DNA of 25,144 nucleotides from an uncultured Phycisphaerales bacterium (GTDB lineage: Bacteria > Planctomycetota > Phycisphaerae > WQYP01). Position 1 is the stretch's first letter. Each line of letters starts with the position of its first letter. The translations under genes were made by a program, and so were the position numbers. The stretch lies in NCBI GenBank assembly GCA_903868035.1, contig CAIPTQ010000217.1, forward strand, positions 1 through 25,144, written 5' to 3'. The notes below the pieces were generated by a model that had not been told where the DNA came from, made no database searches, and saw only the letters and a program-made list of their open reading frames with translations. Positions 1 through 7,100 of this stretch are shown here, one piece after another.

Positions 1-1785
1 ATCATCGTCACCAGCATCATGCAGGGCTTTGTCGACCGCGTCCGCGACGCCAACCGCGACCTCTACGGCGACATCATCGTTTCCTGCCCCTCCTCCTCCC
101 AGGGCTTTGAAGGCTACGACGAACTCGCCCAACAGCTCAAGGCCAACTTCCCGGAGATTCAGGCCACCACGCCCGTCGTGGAAATTTACGCCCTGCTCTA
201 CGCCCCCTTCTCCGAAAAGTCGATTCCCTCCCTCCTCGTGGGCGTCAAGCCCGACGAGCGCTCCGCCGTCTCGCAATTCCGCCAAAGCCTCTTTCGGCAA
301 TATCAGGCTCCCAATCAGGCCCTCGATATCCTCGCCCCGCACCTCCCCGCCACGCGCGAGGCGCTCATTGATTATGCCCAAAAACACTTGGAGGCCGCCC
401 AGAAGGCCGATGACGACGCCCTCCGCGCCTTGGACGTTCTCCGCGATCCCAAACACGTGACCGGACCGGCCTACGGTCGCCTCTGGACCCTCGCCCTGGT
501 CGCCGTCGTCGTCGCGCTGCTCCTCCTCCGCGCCCGCGTCGTCCGCACCGGCGGCGCTTACATCACCGCGGGGCTGGTCGGCATCGCGGGGCTGGGCGTC
601 GTCACGCTCCTGGTCTGCTGGCCCGTCCTCTTCCTCCGGGAGCGGGGGTATGACATCGCCGAGGACCGCACCCGCCAGACCATGATGGATGTTTTCCAGG
701 CCAAACGCACCGTGGATCTTGCCTTTGCCCTGCCGCCCGGCGCCAGTTTCAAAAACCGCGCCGCACTCGCCCCCCTCGTGCTCCCACCCGGCGCCTCGTT
801 CGACCTGCCGCCCGCGGCCAAGGTCGTCCGCGAAGGCAACTCGCCGCTCCCCGCCAACGGCTGCATCGTCGGCTCGCAGATGGGCTATCGCCGCGACACC
901 CGCGGCAATTTCGTGCGCGGCTATCCCGACCGCTATAACAAGGTCTCCATCACGGTCTTCCCGCCTTCCAAGAACGGCCCCGACTTGCAGGTCACCAATG
1001 CCCGCTCGCTGGATTTCACCATCGTCGATGACGCCCACACCGGCGTCTACGACGTGGACTCCCTCGACGTCTACGCCCCCTTTGAAACCGTGCAGTTCAT
1101 GGCCGGCATGCGCCCCGATCCGCGCCTCGGGCCCGAGGGCGACTTCCCCGCTCGCGCCCACCAGATTCTCATCCGCCTCACCCCCGCCGGCGAATCCCAC
1201 ATGAAGGAACTCCGCGCCCGGATGGACGAGTTTATACAAAAGAAGATCGAAGCCAATTTTGAATATCGCATCAAATACGGCAACCTCAGCGTCCAAACCT
1301 GGGATGAAAAACAGGCCAAATACCTCGGCGCCGTCCAAAACGAAAAAACCATGATGACCTTCATCCTCCTCCTCATGTCCGGCGTCGTCCTCGTCGTCAT
1401 CTTCCTCATCTTCTACATGATCGTCCGCGACAAAACCCGCGACATCGGCATCATCAAGGCCGTCGGCGGCTCCGAAATCGGCGTCGCCTCCATCTTCCTC
1501 TCCTACGGCCTCCTCATCGGCATCGTCGGCGGCGGCCTGGGCGCCCTCACCGGCACCCTCTTCGTCACCCACACCAACCAAATCCATGAACTCATCTTCC
1601 AGACCACCGGCCTGATCATCTGGGACCGCTCCGTCTACCTCTTCGACCGCATCCCCGATGTGGTGCGCTGTTCCGACGTGGTGCTCTATTTCTGCGTCGC
1701 CCTCGTCGCCGGCGTCGCCGGCGCCATCATCCCCGCCATCCTCGCCGCACTCGAAGACCCCGTGCAGGCGGTGCGCTATGAATAG
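1..1785 (+). CDS. ABC transporter permease, FtsX/MacB-LolC type (5' truncated)
   Basis: This is the membrane subunit of an ABC transporter of the MacB/LolCDE class, which moves substrates across or out of the inner membrane using ATPase-driven periplasmic conformational change. The frame is open from base 1 (IIVTSIMQGF), so the true start and first membrane helix lie upstream; the first ATG inside is at 19. Counting from that Met, a periplasmic-type region (1-150) is followed by two hydrophobic segments (about 155-174 and 180-206), a second soluble region (about 210-440), and three C-terminal helices (about 445-470, 485-515, 555-580). The segment DIGIIKAVGGSE between the first two of these is the typical FtsX cytoplasmic loop. 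The pair of helices in the middle is unusual, because the family normally has one helix, a periplasmic domain, then three helices. The stop overlaps the next gene's start by 8 bp, so permease and ATPase are cotranscribed and probably translationally coupled. The substrate cannot be told. Confidence 0.9.
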   Translation: MIVTSIMQGFVDRVRDANRDLYGDIIVSCPSSSQGFEGYDELAQQLKANFPEIQATTPVVEIYALLYAPFSEKSIPSLLVGVKPDERSAVSQFRQSLFRQYQAPNQALDILAPHLPATREALIDYAQKHLEAAQKADDDALRALDVLRDPKHVTGPAYGRLWTLALVAVVVALLLLRARVVRTGGAYITAGLVGIAGLGVVTLLVCWPVLFLRERGYDIAEDRTRQTMMDVFQAKRTVDLAFALPPGASFKNRAALAPLVLPPGASFDLPPAAKVVREGNSPLPANGCIVGSQMGYRRDTRGNFVRGYPDRYNKVSITVFPPSKNGPDLQVTNARSLDFTIVDDAHTGVYDVDSLDVYAPFETVQFMAGMRPDPRLGPEGDFPARAHQILIRLTPAGESHMKELRARMDEFIQKKIEANFEYRIKYGNLSVQTWDEKQAKYLGAVQNEKTMMTFILLLMSGVVLVVIFLIFYMIVRDKTRDIGIIKAVGGSEIGVASIFLSYGLLIGIVGGGLGALTGTLFVTHTNQIHELIFQTTGLIIWDRSVYLFDRIPDVVRCSDVVLYFCVALVAGVAGAIIPAILAALEDPVQAVRYE

Positions 1786-2587
1786 TCCCCCCCTCATCCG
1801 CCTCGTCAACATCCACAAGTCCTACCGCATGGGCAACGACATCGTCCCCGTCCTCCGCGGCGTCAACTTCGAAATCGCCGACGGCGAGTTCGTCGCCATC
1901 ATGGGCGCCTCCGGCTCCGGCAAGTCCACCCTCCTCCACATCGCCGGCACCCTCGACCGCCCCGACCTCGTCGCCGCCCCGGAGCGCCCGGACAACGGCT
2001 CCGCCCCCGCCGCCGGCGTGCTCCCCTACTCGGCCCGCAGATCCGGCGGCCCATCCGTCAAAGGCTCCCAACTCGATCCCCCCGGTGAACTTTTTTTCCG
2101 CGACCGCCCCGTCTCCCGCATGGGCCTCCTCGCCCGCCACCGCCTGCGCAACCGCGAGTTCGGCTTCGTCTTCCAGTTCTACCATCTCCTGCCCGAACTC
2201 AACGTCCTGGAGAACATCCTGCTCCCCGCCATGGTCCAGGCCCCCTTCTACAAGGCCCTCATCCGCGCCCGCCCCCGCAAGGACGAGGCCCTCCGCCTCA
2301 TCGACGCCTTCGGCCTCACCCCGCGCATCCGCCACCGCTCCGCCCAGCTCTCCGGCGGCGAACGCCAGCGCGTCGCCATCGCCCGCGCCCTCATCAATCA
2401 ACCCGCGCTCCTCCTGGCCGACGAACCCACCGGCAACCTCGACGCCAAAACCGGCCGCACCATCCTCGATGTCCTCGTCCGCCTCCACCAGGAAAGCGGC
2501 CAAACCATGCTCCTGGTGACCCACGACCCCAATGTGGCCGGCCTGGCCGACCGCACGGTGCATCTGGTGGAAGGCAGAATCAAATAG
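1778..2587 (+). CDS. ABC transporter ATP-binding protein, LolD/MacB-like
   Basis: This is the cytoplasmic ATPase partner of the preceding permease (269 aa). All nucleotide-binding motifs are visible: Walker A GASGSGKST (residues 43-51), Q-loop in FGFVFQFYHLLPE, signature LSGGERQRVAIARAL, Walker B LLLADEPTG with the catalytic Glu, and the switch His in LLVTHD. The Q-loop and signature wording is that of the LolD/MacB subfamily. The ATG at 1778 was chosen because it overlaps the permease stop (1783-1785) and gives the normal short N-terminus before the A-loop (SYRMG); the frame is open further upstream but that stretch is permease sequence read in another frame. Between Walker A (…AGTLDRPD) and the Q-loop there are roughly 35 extra residues rich in Pro, Ser and Gly, where homologues have a short 'SG.v..dG.dl' turn. 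Codons strongly favour C in third position, as in the permease. Confidence 0.93.
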   Translation: MNSPPLIRLVNIHKSYRMGNDIVPVLRGVNFEIADGEFVAIMGASGSGKSTLLHIAGTLDRPDLVAAPERPDNGSAPAAGVLPYSARRSGGPSVKGSQLDPPGELFFRDRPVSRMGLLARHRLRNREFGFVFQFYHLLPELNVLENILLPAMVQAPFYKALIRARPRKDEALRLIDAFGLTPRIRHRSAQLSGGERQRVAIARALINQPALLLADEPTGNLDAKTGRTILDVLVRLHQESGQTMLLVTHDPNVAGLADRTVHLVEGRIK

Positions 2588-2597
2588 GTTTGGAGTT

Positions 2598-2621
2598 CCG
2601 CTTTTAGGCGGGCGTAAGCGG
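2598..2621. terminator. weak hairpin after the ABC operon
   Basis: CCGCTT (2598-2603) is the reverse complement of AAGCGG (2616-2621), with a 12-nt loop, starting 10 bases after the ATPase stop. There is no T-run behind it, so it is not a canonical Rho-independent terminator. It may only protect the mRNA 3' end. The rest of the 158-bp gap to the next gene shows nothing recognisable except the ribosome binding site. Confidence 0.25.
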
Positions 2622-2732
2622 TAAAACGGTACACATTCAATAATGTTGAGCCACACCCAACCATCCGCGGAATGTGTGAATCTCTGGCGGACGAGGTCGC
2701 GTAGGGTTAAGGTACGCACATCTCACTTCTGG

Positions 2733-2740
2733 TAGGAGGA
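2733..2740 (+). promoter_or_regulatory. ribosome binding site of the Wzz-like gene
   Basis: TAGGAGGA ends 5 bases before the ATG at 2746. It is a near-perfect Shine-Dalgarno sequence and fixes this start. Confidence 0.7.
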
Positions 2741-2745
2741 TTGCA

Positions 2746-4137
2746 ATGGCCAGATCCATCATCGGCTTGATGTTCACGCGCTACTTGTGGGTGCTGCCAC
2801 TGGGTGCGGCTATCGGTGCGGGGGGAGGGTTGAGTTACGTTGCCTTCGCCCCGAAACTCTACACGGCGATTGTGCCGTTCCAGGTTCTGCCTCCCCAACC
2901 ACCCCTCGGACAGGACCAGGCCCAACAGATGCCACTCACCATCGATGACACCAACCAGATCATCAACCGGCAGGTGTTTATTTTCCAGCAGGAAAACTTC
3001 TTGCAGGATATATTGAAATCCAAGGAATTCCATACTCGGCCCGATGGAACCGATGGCGATTGCAACTGGCTGGCCGAACACAAACCGGATTCATTGAAGT
3101 GCCTCAAGCGGGATTTGGTGGTCGTGCCCCAACTCAACGCGGCCTCCTTTCAAGTGACCATGACCGCCAGAAATCCGATGGAGTCCTATACCCTGGTCCA
3201 GGCTGCCATCAAGGTCTACAAGCAGCGTCTGATCGACGATAGCAAAAATCGCCGCACCGCCATCCTGCGCAACCTCGGCGACCAGGTCAAACTGGCCTCC
3301 GACAACTTCGACATCAAGAGCCAGACCCTGGCGGATTATCAGAAACGCAAGGGCATCGACGCACTGAAATCGCGTTACGAAATCGAACGGAATTCACTCA
3401 TAGCCCTTAACGATGATTACACGCGGGCGAACCTTCAGGCCAGCAACGCCGAAGCGCAATACGAGTCCCTGAAAACAACGAAAGCGGAGGGGAAGGAGGT
3501 GGAGCTTTCGGCCGACTTGCAGGAGCGTGTGGACAACGATGCCACCCTCAAGTCGCTGCTGGCCGCGCGGCTGAATTGGGAACAGGAGAAGGCGTCTGCG
3601 TCCAGAATTGATCCCTCGACCCAGCTTATCGCCCAAATCGATGCACGCCTGCAAAAGATTAACGAACAAGTCGACAGTTTGCGCAAACAACTTCTGGCTG
3701 AAGCCCGCGCCCGCATGGAAAAGACGCTCCAGGATGCCGCCGTCATTCAGCGCTTCACAGCCAACTACCTCGGCCAGATTCGCCAGGCCAAGGAAGCCAT
3801 CATCACGGGCATCGGCCAGGATCTGCTGGACTGGCAGCACCGGATGGATGAACTCAAGGAGCAGGGCGACTTGGTGAGCAAACTCCGGAGCCAGTACAAT
3901 ATGTTCCAGGCCAATCAGACGGATGACACGCGGGTGGCGCAAATCGACGAACCAGTGATCCCGGACCAGCCGGTATACCCGGAGTGGTGGACCACCCTGC
4001 CGGCGCCGAGTGCGGCCGGTTTGGCGCTAGCGCTCATTCCCGCCTGCCTGCTGGCGTGGGGCTACCGCCGGCGCATGATGCCAGGAGCTTTAGGTACGCA
4101 GCCACCGGCAACTGCGCCCGGCCATACTCCGGTCTGA
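2746..4137 (+). CDS. Wzz/GumC-like polysaccharide co-polymerase (chain-length determinant family)
   Basis: The 463-aa product has the layout of a polysaccharide co-polymerase: an N-terminal membrane helix (about residues 10-32), a large periplasmic part with long helical, Gln/Lys/Glu-rich coiled-coil stretches (about 160-390), a Pro-rich stretch just before the second helix (VIPDQPVYPEWW), and a C-terminal helix (about 420-440) ending in RRR. The Pro-rich motif at helix 2 is characteristic of Wzz/GumC proteins, which set chain length or help export of surface polysaccharide. There is no tyrosine kinase domain, so it is the membrane part only. The start is supported by TAGGAGGA at 2733-2740. 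No other polysaccharide gene is adjacent, which leaves the pathway open. A general coiled-coil membrane protein is the alternative. Confidence 0.75.
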   Translation: MARSIIGLMFTRYLWVLPLGAAIGAGGGLSYVAFAPKLYTAIVPFQVLPPQPPLGQDQAQQMPLTIDDTNQIINRQVFIFQQENFLQDILKSKEFHTRPDGTDGDCNWLAEHKPDSLKCLKRDLVVVPQLNAASFQVTMTARNPMESYTLVQAAIKVYKQRLIDDSKNRRTAILRNLGDQVKLASDNFDIKSQTLADYQKRKGIDALKSRYEIERNSLIALNDDYTRANLQASNAEAQYESLKTTKAEGKEVELSADLQERVDNDATLKSLLAARLNWEQEKASASRIDPSTQLIAQIDARLQKINEQVDSLRKQLLAEARARMEKTLQDAAVIQRFTANYLGQIRQAKEAIITGIGQDLLDWQHRMDELKEQGDLVSKLRSQYNMFQANQTDDTRVAQIDEPVIPDQPVYPEWWTTLPAPSAAGLALALIPACLLAWGYRRRMMPGALGTQPPATAPGHTPV

Positions 4138-4167
4138 GGGATCCCCTTCCAACCCGCGTCCACGTGT

Positions 4168-4216
4168 GCCAACTTCCGTCAACTTATGTCAATTTCGTGT
4201 CCACTTTTGTCGACTT
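4168..4216 (+). repeat. five-copy degenerate 8-bp direct repeat with about 10-bp period
   Basis: Cores GCCAACTT (4168), GTCAACTT (4178), GTCAATTT (4188), GTCCACTT (4199) and GTCGACTT (4209) repeat with spacings of 10, 10, 11 and 10 bp, that is, one per helical turn on the same DNA face. The array lies in the 216-bp gap between the Wzz-like gene and the aminopeptidase gene, about 140 bp before the latter's ATG. It could be a multimeric regulator site; coding potential here is poor. Confidence 0.6.
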
Positions 4217-4353
4217 TTTTGCCGCCCCAATAATCCATCCTATCAGCTGAAACGGGCGACGGTGTTACAATAAGGTGCGGACGACCGCATGGGCCTGCAA
4301 ACCACGAACGCCGACGCGGGCGTCGGCACCACTTCTGTCATGAAAGGATCGCC

Positions 4354-5637
4354 ATGAGGCATTTGCCAATCGATGCGAAGATGTTTGCCGAGAACCGGGA
4401 GCGGCTGGCCCGGAAGTTGCCGCGGAATTCGTTGGCGGTGGTGAACGCCAACGACGTGCTGCCGATGAACGCCGATGCGGTGCTGCCGATGGTGCCGCAG
4501 ACGGATTTGTTTTATCTGACGGGCATTGAGCAGGAGGAGACGATTCTGCTGCTGTGCCCGAACTCGTTTGACGAGAAGCTGCGCGAGGTGCTCTTTGTGC
4601 GGGAATCGAGCGAACTGCTGGCCACGTGGGAGGGGCACAAGCTCACCAAGGAGGAGGTGCAGAAGATCTCCGGCATCAAGAACGTCAAATGGCTCTCTGA
4701 GTTCCGCGGCATTTTCCACCGGCTTATGTGCGAGATGGATCATGTTTACCTCAACGCCAATGAACATGGCCGTGCGGTTGTCGAGGTGCAATCACGCGAT
4801 GCGCGTTTTGTGCGGGACACGCAGAAGCACTATCCGCTGCATGACTACCGGCGGCTGGGCCGGCTGATGATGGAACTGCGCGGGGCCAAGACAGATGCCG
4901 AAATCGAGCTGCTCAAACAGGCGATCCACATCACGGGCAAGGGTTTTCGGCGTGTCGCCAAGATGGTCAAGCCGGACGTGGCCGAATTTGAGATCGAGGC
5001 CGAATTCGCGCACGAATTCACACGGCGGCGGGGCCGGTTTGCGTATTCCCCCATCATCGCGTCAGGCAAGAATTCCTGCGTTCTGCACTACCTTCAGAAC
5101 GACCAGACGTGCCAAAAGGGCGACCTGCTGTTGCTGGATGTCGCGGCATCTTATGCCAACTACAACGCGGACCTGACGCGCACGATTCCTGTGGATGGAA
5201 AATTCAGCCGCCGGCAGCGTGCCGTCTATGATGCGGTGCTCCGCGTGCTGCGTTTTTCGGTCAAGAACGCCACGGTGGGCAAGCTGCACCGGGACTGGCA
5301 GAAGGATGCGCAGGGGATGATGAACGAGGAACTGCTGGCCTTGGGGCTGATCAAGAAAGCGGACATCAAGAAGCAGACGGAGGAGGAGCCGGCGTGCCGG
5401 AAGTATTTTATGCACGGTCTGGGGCATTTTCTGGGGTTGGATGTGCATGACTATGGGGTGGCGCAGGTGCCGTTCCAGCCGGGGACGGTGCTGACGGTGG
5501 AGCCGGGGATTTATATTCCCAAGGAAGGTTTTGGCATTCGGCTGGAGAATAATATTGTGGTGCGGCCGGAGGGGGCGGTGGATCTGTTCGAGGGGATACC
5601 GATTGAAGCGGAGGAAATCGAAAACCTCATGCAATAG
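4354..5637 (+). CDS. pepP: Xaa-Pro aminopeptidase (aminopeptidase P, peptidase family M24B)
   Basis: This cytoplasmic metallopeptidase removes the N-terminal residue from peptides whose second residue is proline. The 427-aa length is close to the bacterial PepP norm. Residues 1-165 form the AMP_N-type N-terminal domain (DLFYLTGIEQEETILLL is typical). Residues 175-425 form the pita-bread M24 domain. The five dinuclear metal ligands are all identifiable: D262 and D273 (in LLLDVAASYANYNADLTRT), H354 (MHGLGHFLGLDVHD), E383 (TVEPGIYIP) and E398 (GIRLENNIVV). H245 (VLHYLQND) and H358 are the expected active-site histidines. The ATG at 4354 follows AAAGGA at 4341-4346; an ATG at 4339 opens only a 5-codon frame that ends on this start. 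An IS630 element begins 12 bp after the stop and has probably separated the gene from its natural downstream sequence. The enzyme itself is intact. Confidence 0.95.
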   Translation: MRHLPIDAKMFAENRERLARKLPRNSLAVVNANDVLPMNADAVLPMVPQTDLFYLTGIEQEETILLLCPNSFDEKLREVLFVRESSELLATWEGHKLTKEEVQKISGIKNVKWLSEFRGIFHRLMCEMDHVYLNANEHGRAVVEVQSRDARFVRDTQKHYPLHDYRRLGRLMMELRGAKTDAEIELLKQAIHITGKGFRRVAKMVKPDVAEFEIEAEFAHEFTRRRGRFAYSPIIASGKNSCVLHYLQNDQTCQKGDLLLLDVAASYANYNADLTRTIPVDGKFSRRQRAVYDAVLRVLRFSVKNATVGKLHRDWQKDAQGMMNEELLALGLIKKADIKKQTEEEPACRKYFMHGLGHFLGLDVHDYGVAQVPFQPGTVLTVEPGIYIPKEGFGIRLENNIVVRPEGAVDLFEGIPIEAEEIENLMQ

Positions 5638-5649
5638 CAGGGTGTGTTA

Positions 5650-5661
5650 GAGCATTTTTCA
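5650..5661 (+). repeat. IS630 left terminal inverted repeat
   Basis: GAGCATTTTTCA; its exact reverse complement is found at 6660-6671. The transposase stop codon overlaps its inner end. Confidence 0.85.
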
Positions 5662-6596
5662 CGCGGCCATAGCGGCGTAGCCGCGTTTTCGGATGTAGGC
5701 GACGGCATCGTCGGCGGTGATCGATTCCAGCGCCTCGCCGATGGCGAAGAAGAGTGCCGTGATGCGGCGCGCCCCGCGCTTACGCAGCAACGTCTTGATC
5801 TTCGAGATCGCCATCTCGATGGGATTGAAGTCCGGCGAGTAGGGCGGCAGGCGCATCACCCGCGCACCGGCAGATTCAATTAACGAATCGACACGCGGCG
5901 ATTTATGGGCCGGCAGATTGTCCAGCACCACCACCTGTCCTGGCGTGAGCACCGGCACCAGGCACTGCTCGACGAAGCCCACGAACGTGTCCTCATCCAC
6001 GGCCTGTTCAAACGTGCCGGCGGTCAGGATGCCCGCGGCATTCATCGCCGCAATGGTGCTGAGCATCTTCCAGTGTCCGTGGGGCGTGCGGCACACGATG
6101 CGCTGGCCCCTGGGACCGCGGGCGTAGAGCCGAGTCATGTTGCTGCTGGCGCCGAATTCATCAATAAACACAAGCTGATCCAGCGTGACGTGCCGGAACC
6201 CCTCGAACCACACGGCCCGCGCCGCCTTCACGTCCGGCCGTTCCTGTTCGGCGGCGTGGATCGACTTTTTTTTAAAGGCAGTTTCAACCTTTCCGCAGCG
6301 CGAAACACCGTCGGCACGCTCACCTTGGTGCACAAGGCGTCGGCCAGTTCCTGGAGCGTCATGTCCGGCCGCTTGGCGATCAACTCCGCCAACTCCGACA
6401 AATCGTCTTGGTTCAATTTGAAGTTGTCCGGCCGCTTGAGCGGCCGCGGGTCCAACAAACCCGTTTCGCGCCGCCGCTGAATCAGGCGCCGCACCCAGGA
6501 TTCGCTGCATCCCAACTGCTCCGCCACATCCGCCGACGAACCCGATTCGTCATAAGCCGCCGCGACCAACCGCCGGTATTCCATCGCATACGTCAT
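5659..6596 (-). CDS. IS630 family transposase (OrfAB, by -1 frameshift)
   Basis: This DDE transposase catalyses cut-and-paste movement of the element. The first frame starts at ATG 6596 after AGGAGGT and encodes two helix-turn-helix units (EQLGCSESWVRRLIQRRRE, then LQELADALCTKVSVPTVFRA). Near residue 108 the A8 run (6266-6273) lets ribosomes slip back one base: zero frame TTA AAA AAA becomes the frame reading KKKSIHAAEQERPDVK. The second frame holds the catalytic core with LVFIDEFGASS (first Asp), VVLDNLPAHKS (second Asp) and the Glu of DFNPIEMAISKIK. The joined product is about 310 aa, within the family's range. Programmed slippage on a run of A is known for IS630 members. An accidental frameshift cannot be excluded, but the intact flanking frames and classical slip site favour programmed recoding. 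Confidence 0.88.
6228..6596 (-). CDS. IS630 OrfA: DNA-binding N-terminal product without frameshift
   Basis: If ribosomes do not slip, translation gives a 122-aa protein with the helix-turn-helix region and a short basic tail (KKSRSTPPNRNGRT). In IS elements with this layout the short product usually binds the ends and may dampen transposition. That role is inferred here. The start is preceded by AGGAGGT, about 10 bases upstream of the ATG. Confidence 0.7.
   Translation of the reverse strand: MTYAMEYRRLVAAAYDESGSSADVAEQLGCSESWVRRLIQRRRETGLLDPRPLKRPDNFKLNQDDLSELAELIAKRPDMTLQELADALCTKVSVPTVFRAAERLKLPLKKSRSTPPNRNGRT
6266..6273 (-). other. A8 slippery site for -1 frameshift in the transposase
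   Basis: Eight T on the + strand are eight A in the mRNA. In the OrfA frame the heptamer reads A AAA AAA followed by AG. A one-base backward slip leads directly into the catalytic frame. No obvious stimulatory stem was searched for beyond the local sequence. Confidence 0.75.
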
Positions 6597-6659
6597 GTCA
6601 TCGACCTCCTGTCAATGACAACAGTATACCTACGCAATCGCGATGGCGCTAGGTGCGAA

Positions 6660-6671
6660 TGAAAAATGCTC
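6660..6671 (-). repeat. IS630 right terminal inverted repeat
   Basis: TGAAAAATGCTC on the + strand, the exact reverse complement of the left repeat. The transposase start (6596) lies 64 bp inside, leaving room for its promoter. Confidence 0.85.
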
Positions 6672-6699
6672 TAGTCATTGGTGAGGCCGACAGCGGGGG

Positions 6700-7068
6700 C
6701 TATTTTTTGTCCTCATCCTCCGGCCAGAAGAATATGGTCAGCAATGCGCACGCCGCCGGTATCGAGAAAGGCAACAGAATCGAAAAGGCGGGCTGCCAAT
6801 TATCATGGGCATCCGGCTTCGGCAGAAACGTCGCCAATAACCCAATGGCGGACGCGATACACAATATCACGGCAAGGTCCCGATTTCCCTTGTGTCCGTT
6901 TTCATTCAGCTTTGCCGCCAACAGAAATATCCCCACGCCAATGGCACAGATCAGTCGGATTTCCAACCAGTGTGTCGTATAAAGGTCACGCCAGGAATCC
7001 GGTAAAAAGACCCGGAAGAGAATGAATCCAAGGCAGACCAAAAGCACGGTGGTCGCTAGATATTTCAT
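6700..7068 (-). CDS. small hypothetical membrane protein (four predicted helices)
   Basis: The 122-aa protein is not recognised as a member of a named family. It has about four hydrophobic segments: residues 4-20 (TTVLLVCLGFILF), 37-53 (IRLICAIGVGIFLLAA), 66-83 (LAVILCIASAIGLLATF) and 95-115 (FSILLPFSIPAACALLTIFF). It ends in an acidic-basic tail, PEDEDKK. The ATG at 7068 is preferred to the one at 7092 because GGGAG stands 8 bases before it. It lies 32 bp downstream of the fumarylacetoacetate hydrolase family gene on the same strand and may be cotranscribed with it. Its 3' end lies 27 bp from the IS630 insertion. Confidence 0.65.
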   Translation of the reverse strand: MKYLATTVLLVCLGFILFRVFLPDSWRDLYTTHWLEIRLICAIGVGIFLLAAKLNENGHKGNRDLAVILCIASAIGLLATFLPKPDAHDNWQPAFSILLPFSIPAACALLTIFFWPEDEDKK

Positions 7069-7100
7069 GACGGCAACTCCCAAAAGCAGCAAAGACGATG

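Larger units (their letters stand above)
5650..6671 (-). mobile_element. IS630-family insertion sequence, complete (1022 bp)
   Basis: The element is bounded by perfect 12-bp inverted repeats, GAGCATTTTTCA at 5650-5661 and its complement at 6660-6671, flanked by TA on both sides. It carries one transposase locus on the - strand in two overlapping frames joined by an A8 slippery run. The length, TA target and two-frame organisation all match IS630. The transposase stop codon (5659-5661) lies inside the left repeat. The element looks complete and structurally intact. It sits between the aminopeptidase gene and a - strand membrane-protein gene without breaking either. Confidence 0.93.
5648..6673. 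repeat. TA target-site duplication flanking the IS630 element
   Basis: TA dinucleotides at 5648-5649 and 6672-6673 immediately border the terminal inverted repeats. IS630/Tc1-mariner elements insert at TA and duplicate it. Removing the element plus one TA rebuilds GTGTGT-TA-GTCATTGG. Confidence 0.8.

Noticed and set aside
1727..2719. 330-codon - strand frame opposite the ABC ATPase
   Set aside because: Gly/Ala/Asp/Glu-rich shadow of a gene whose Walker and signature motifs are unmistakable.
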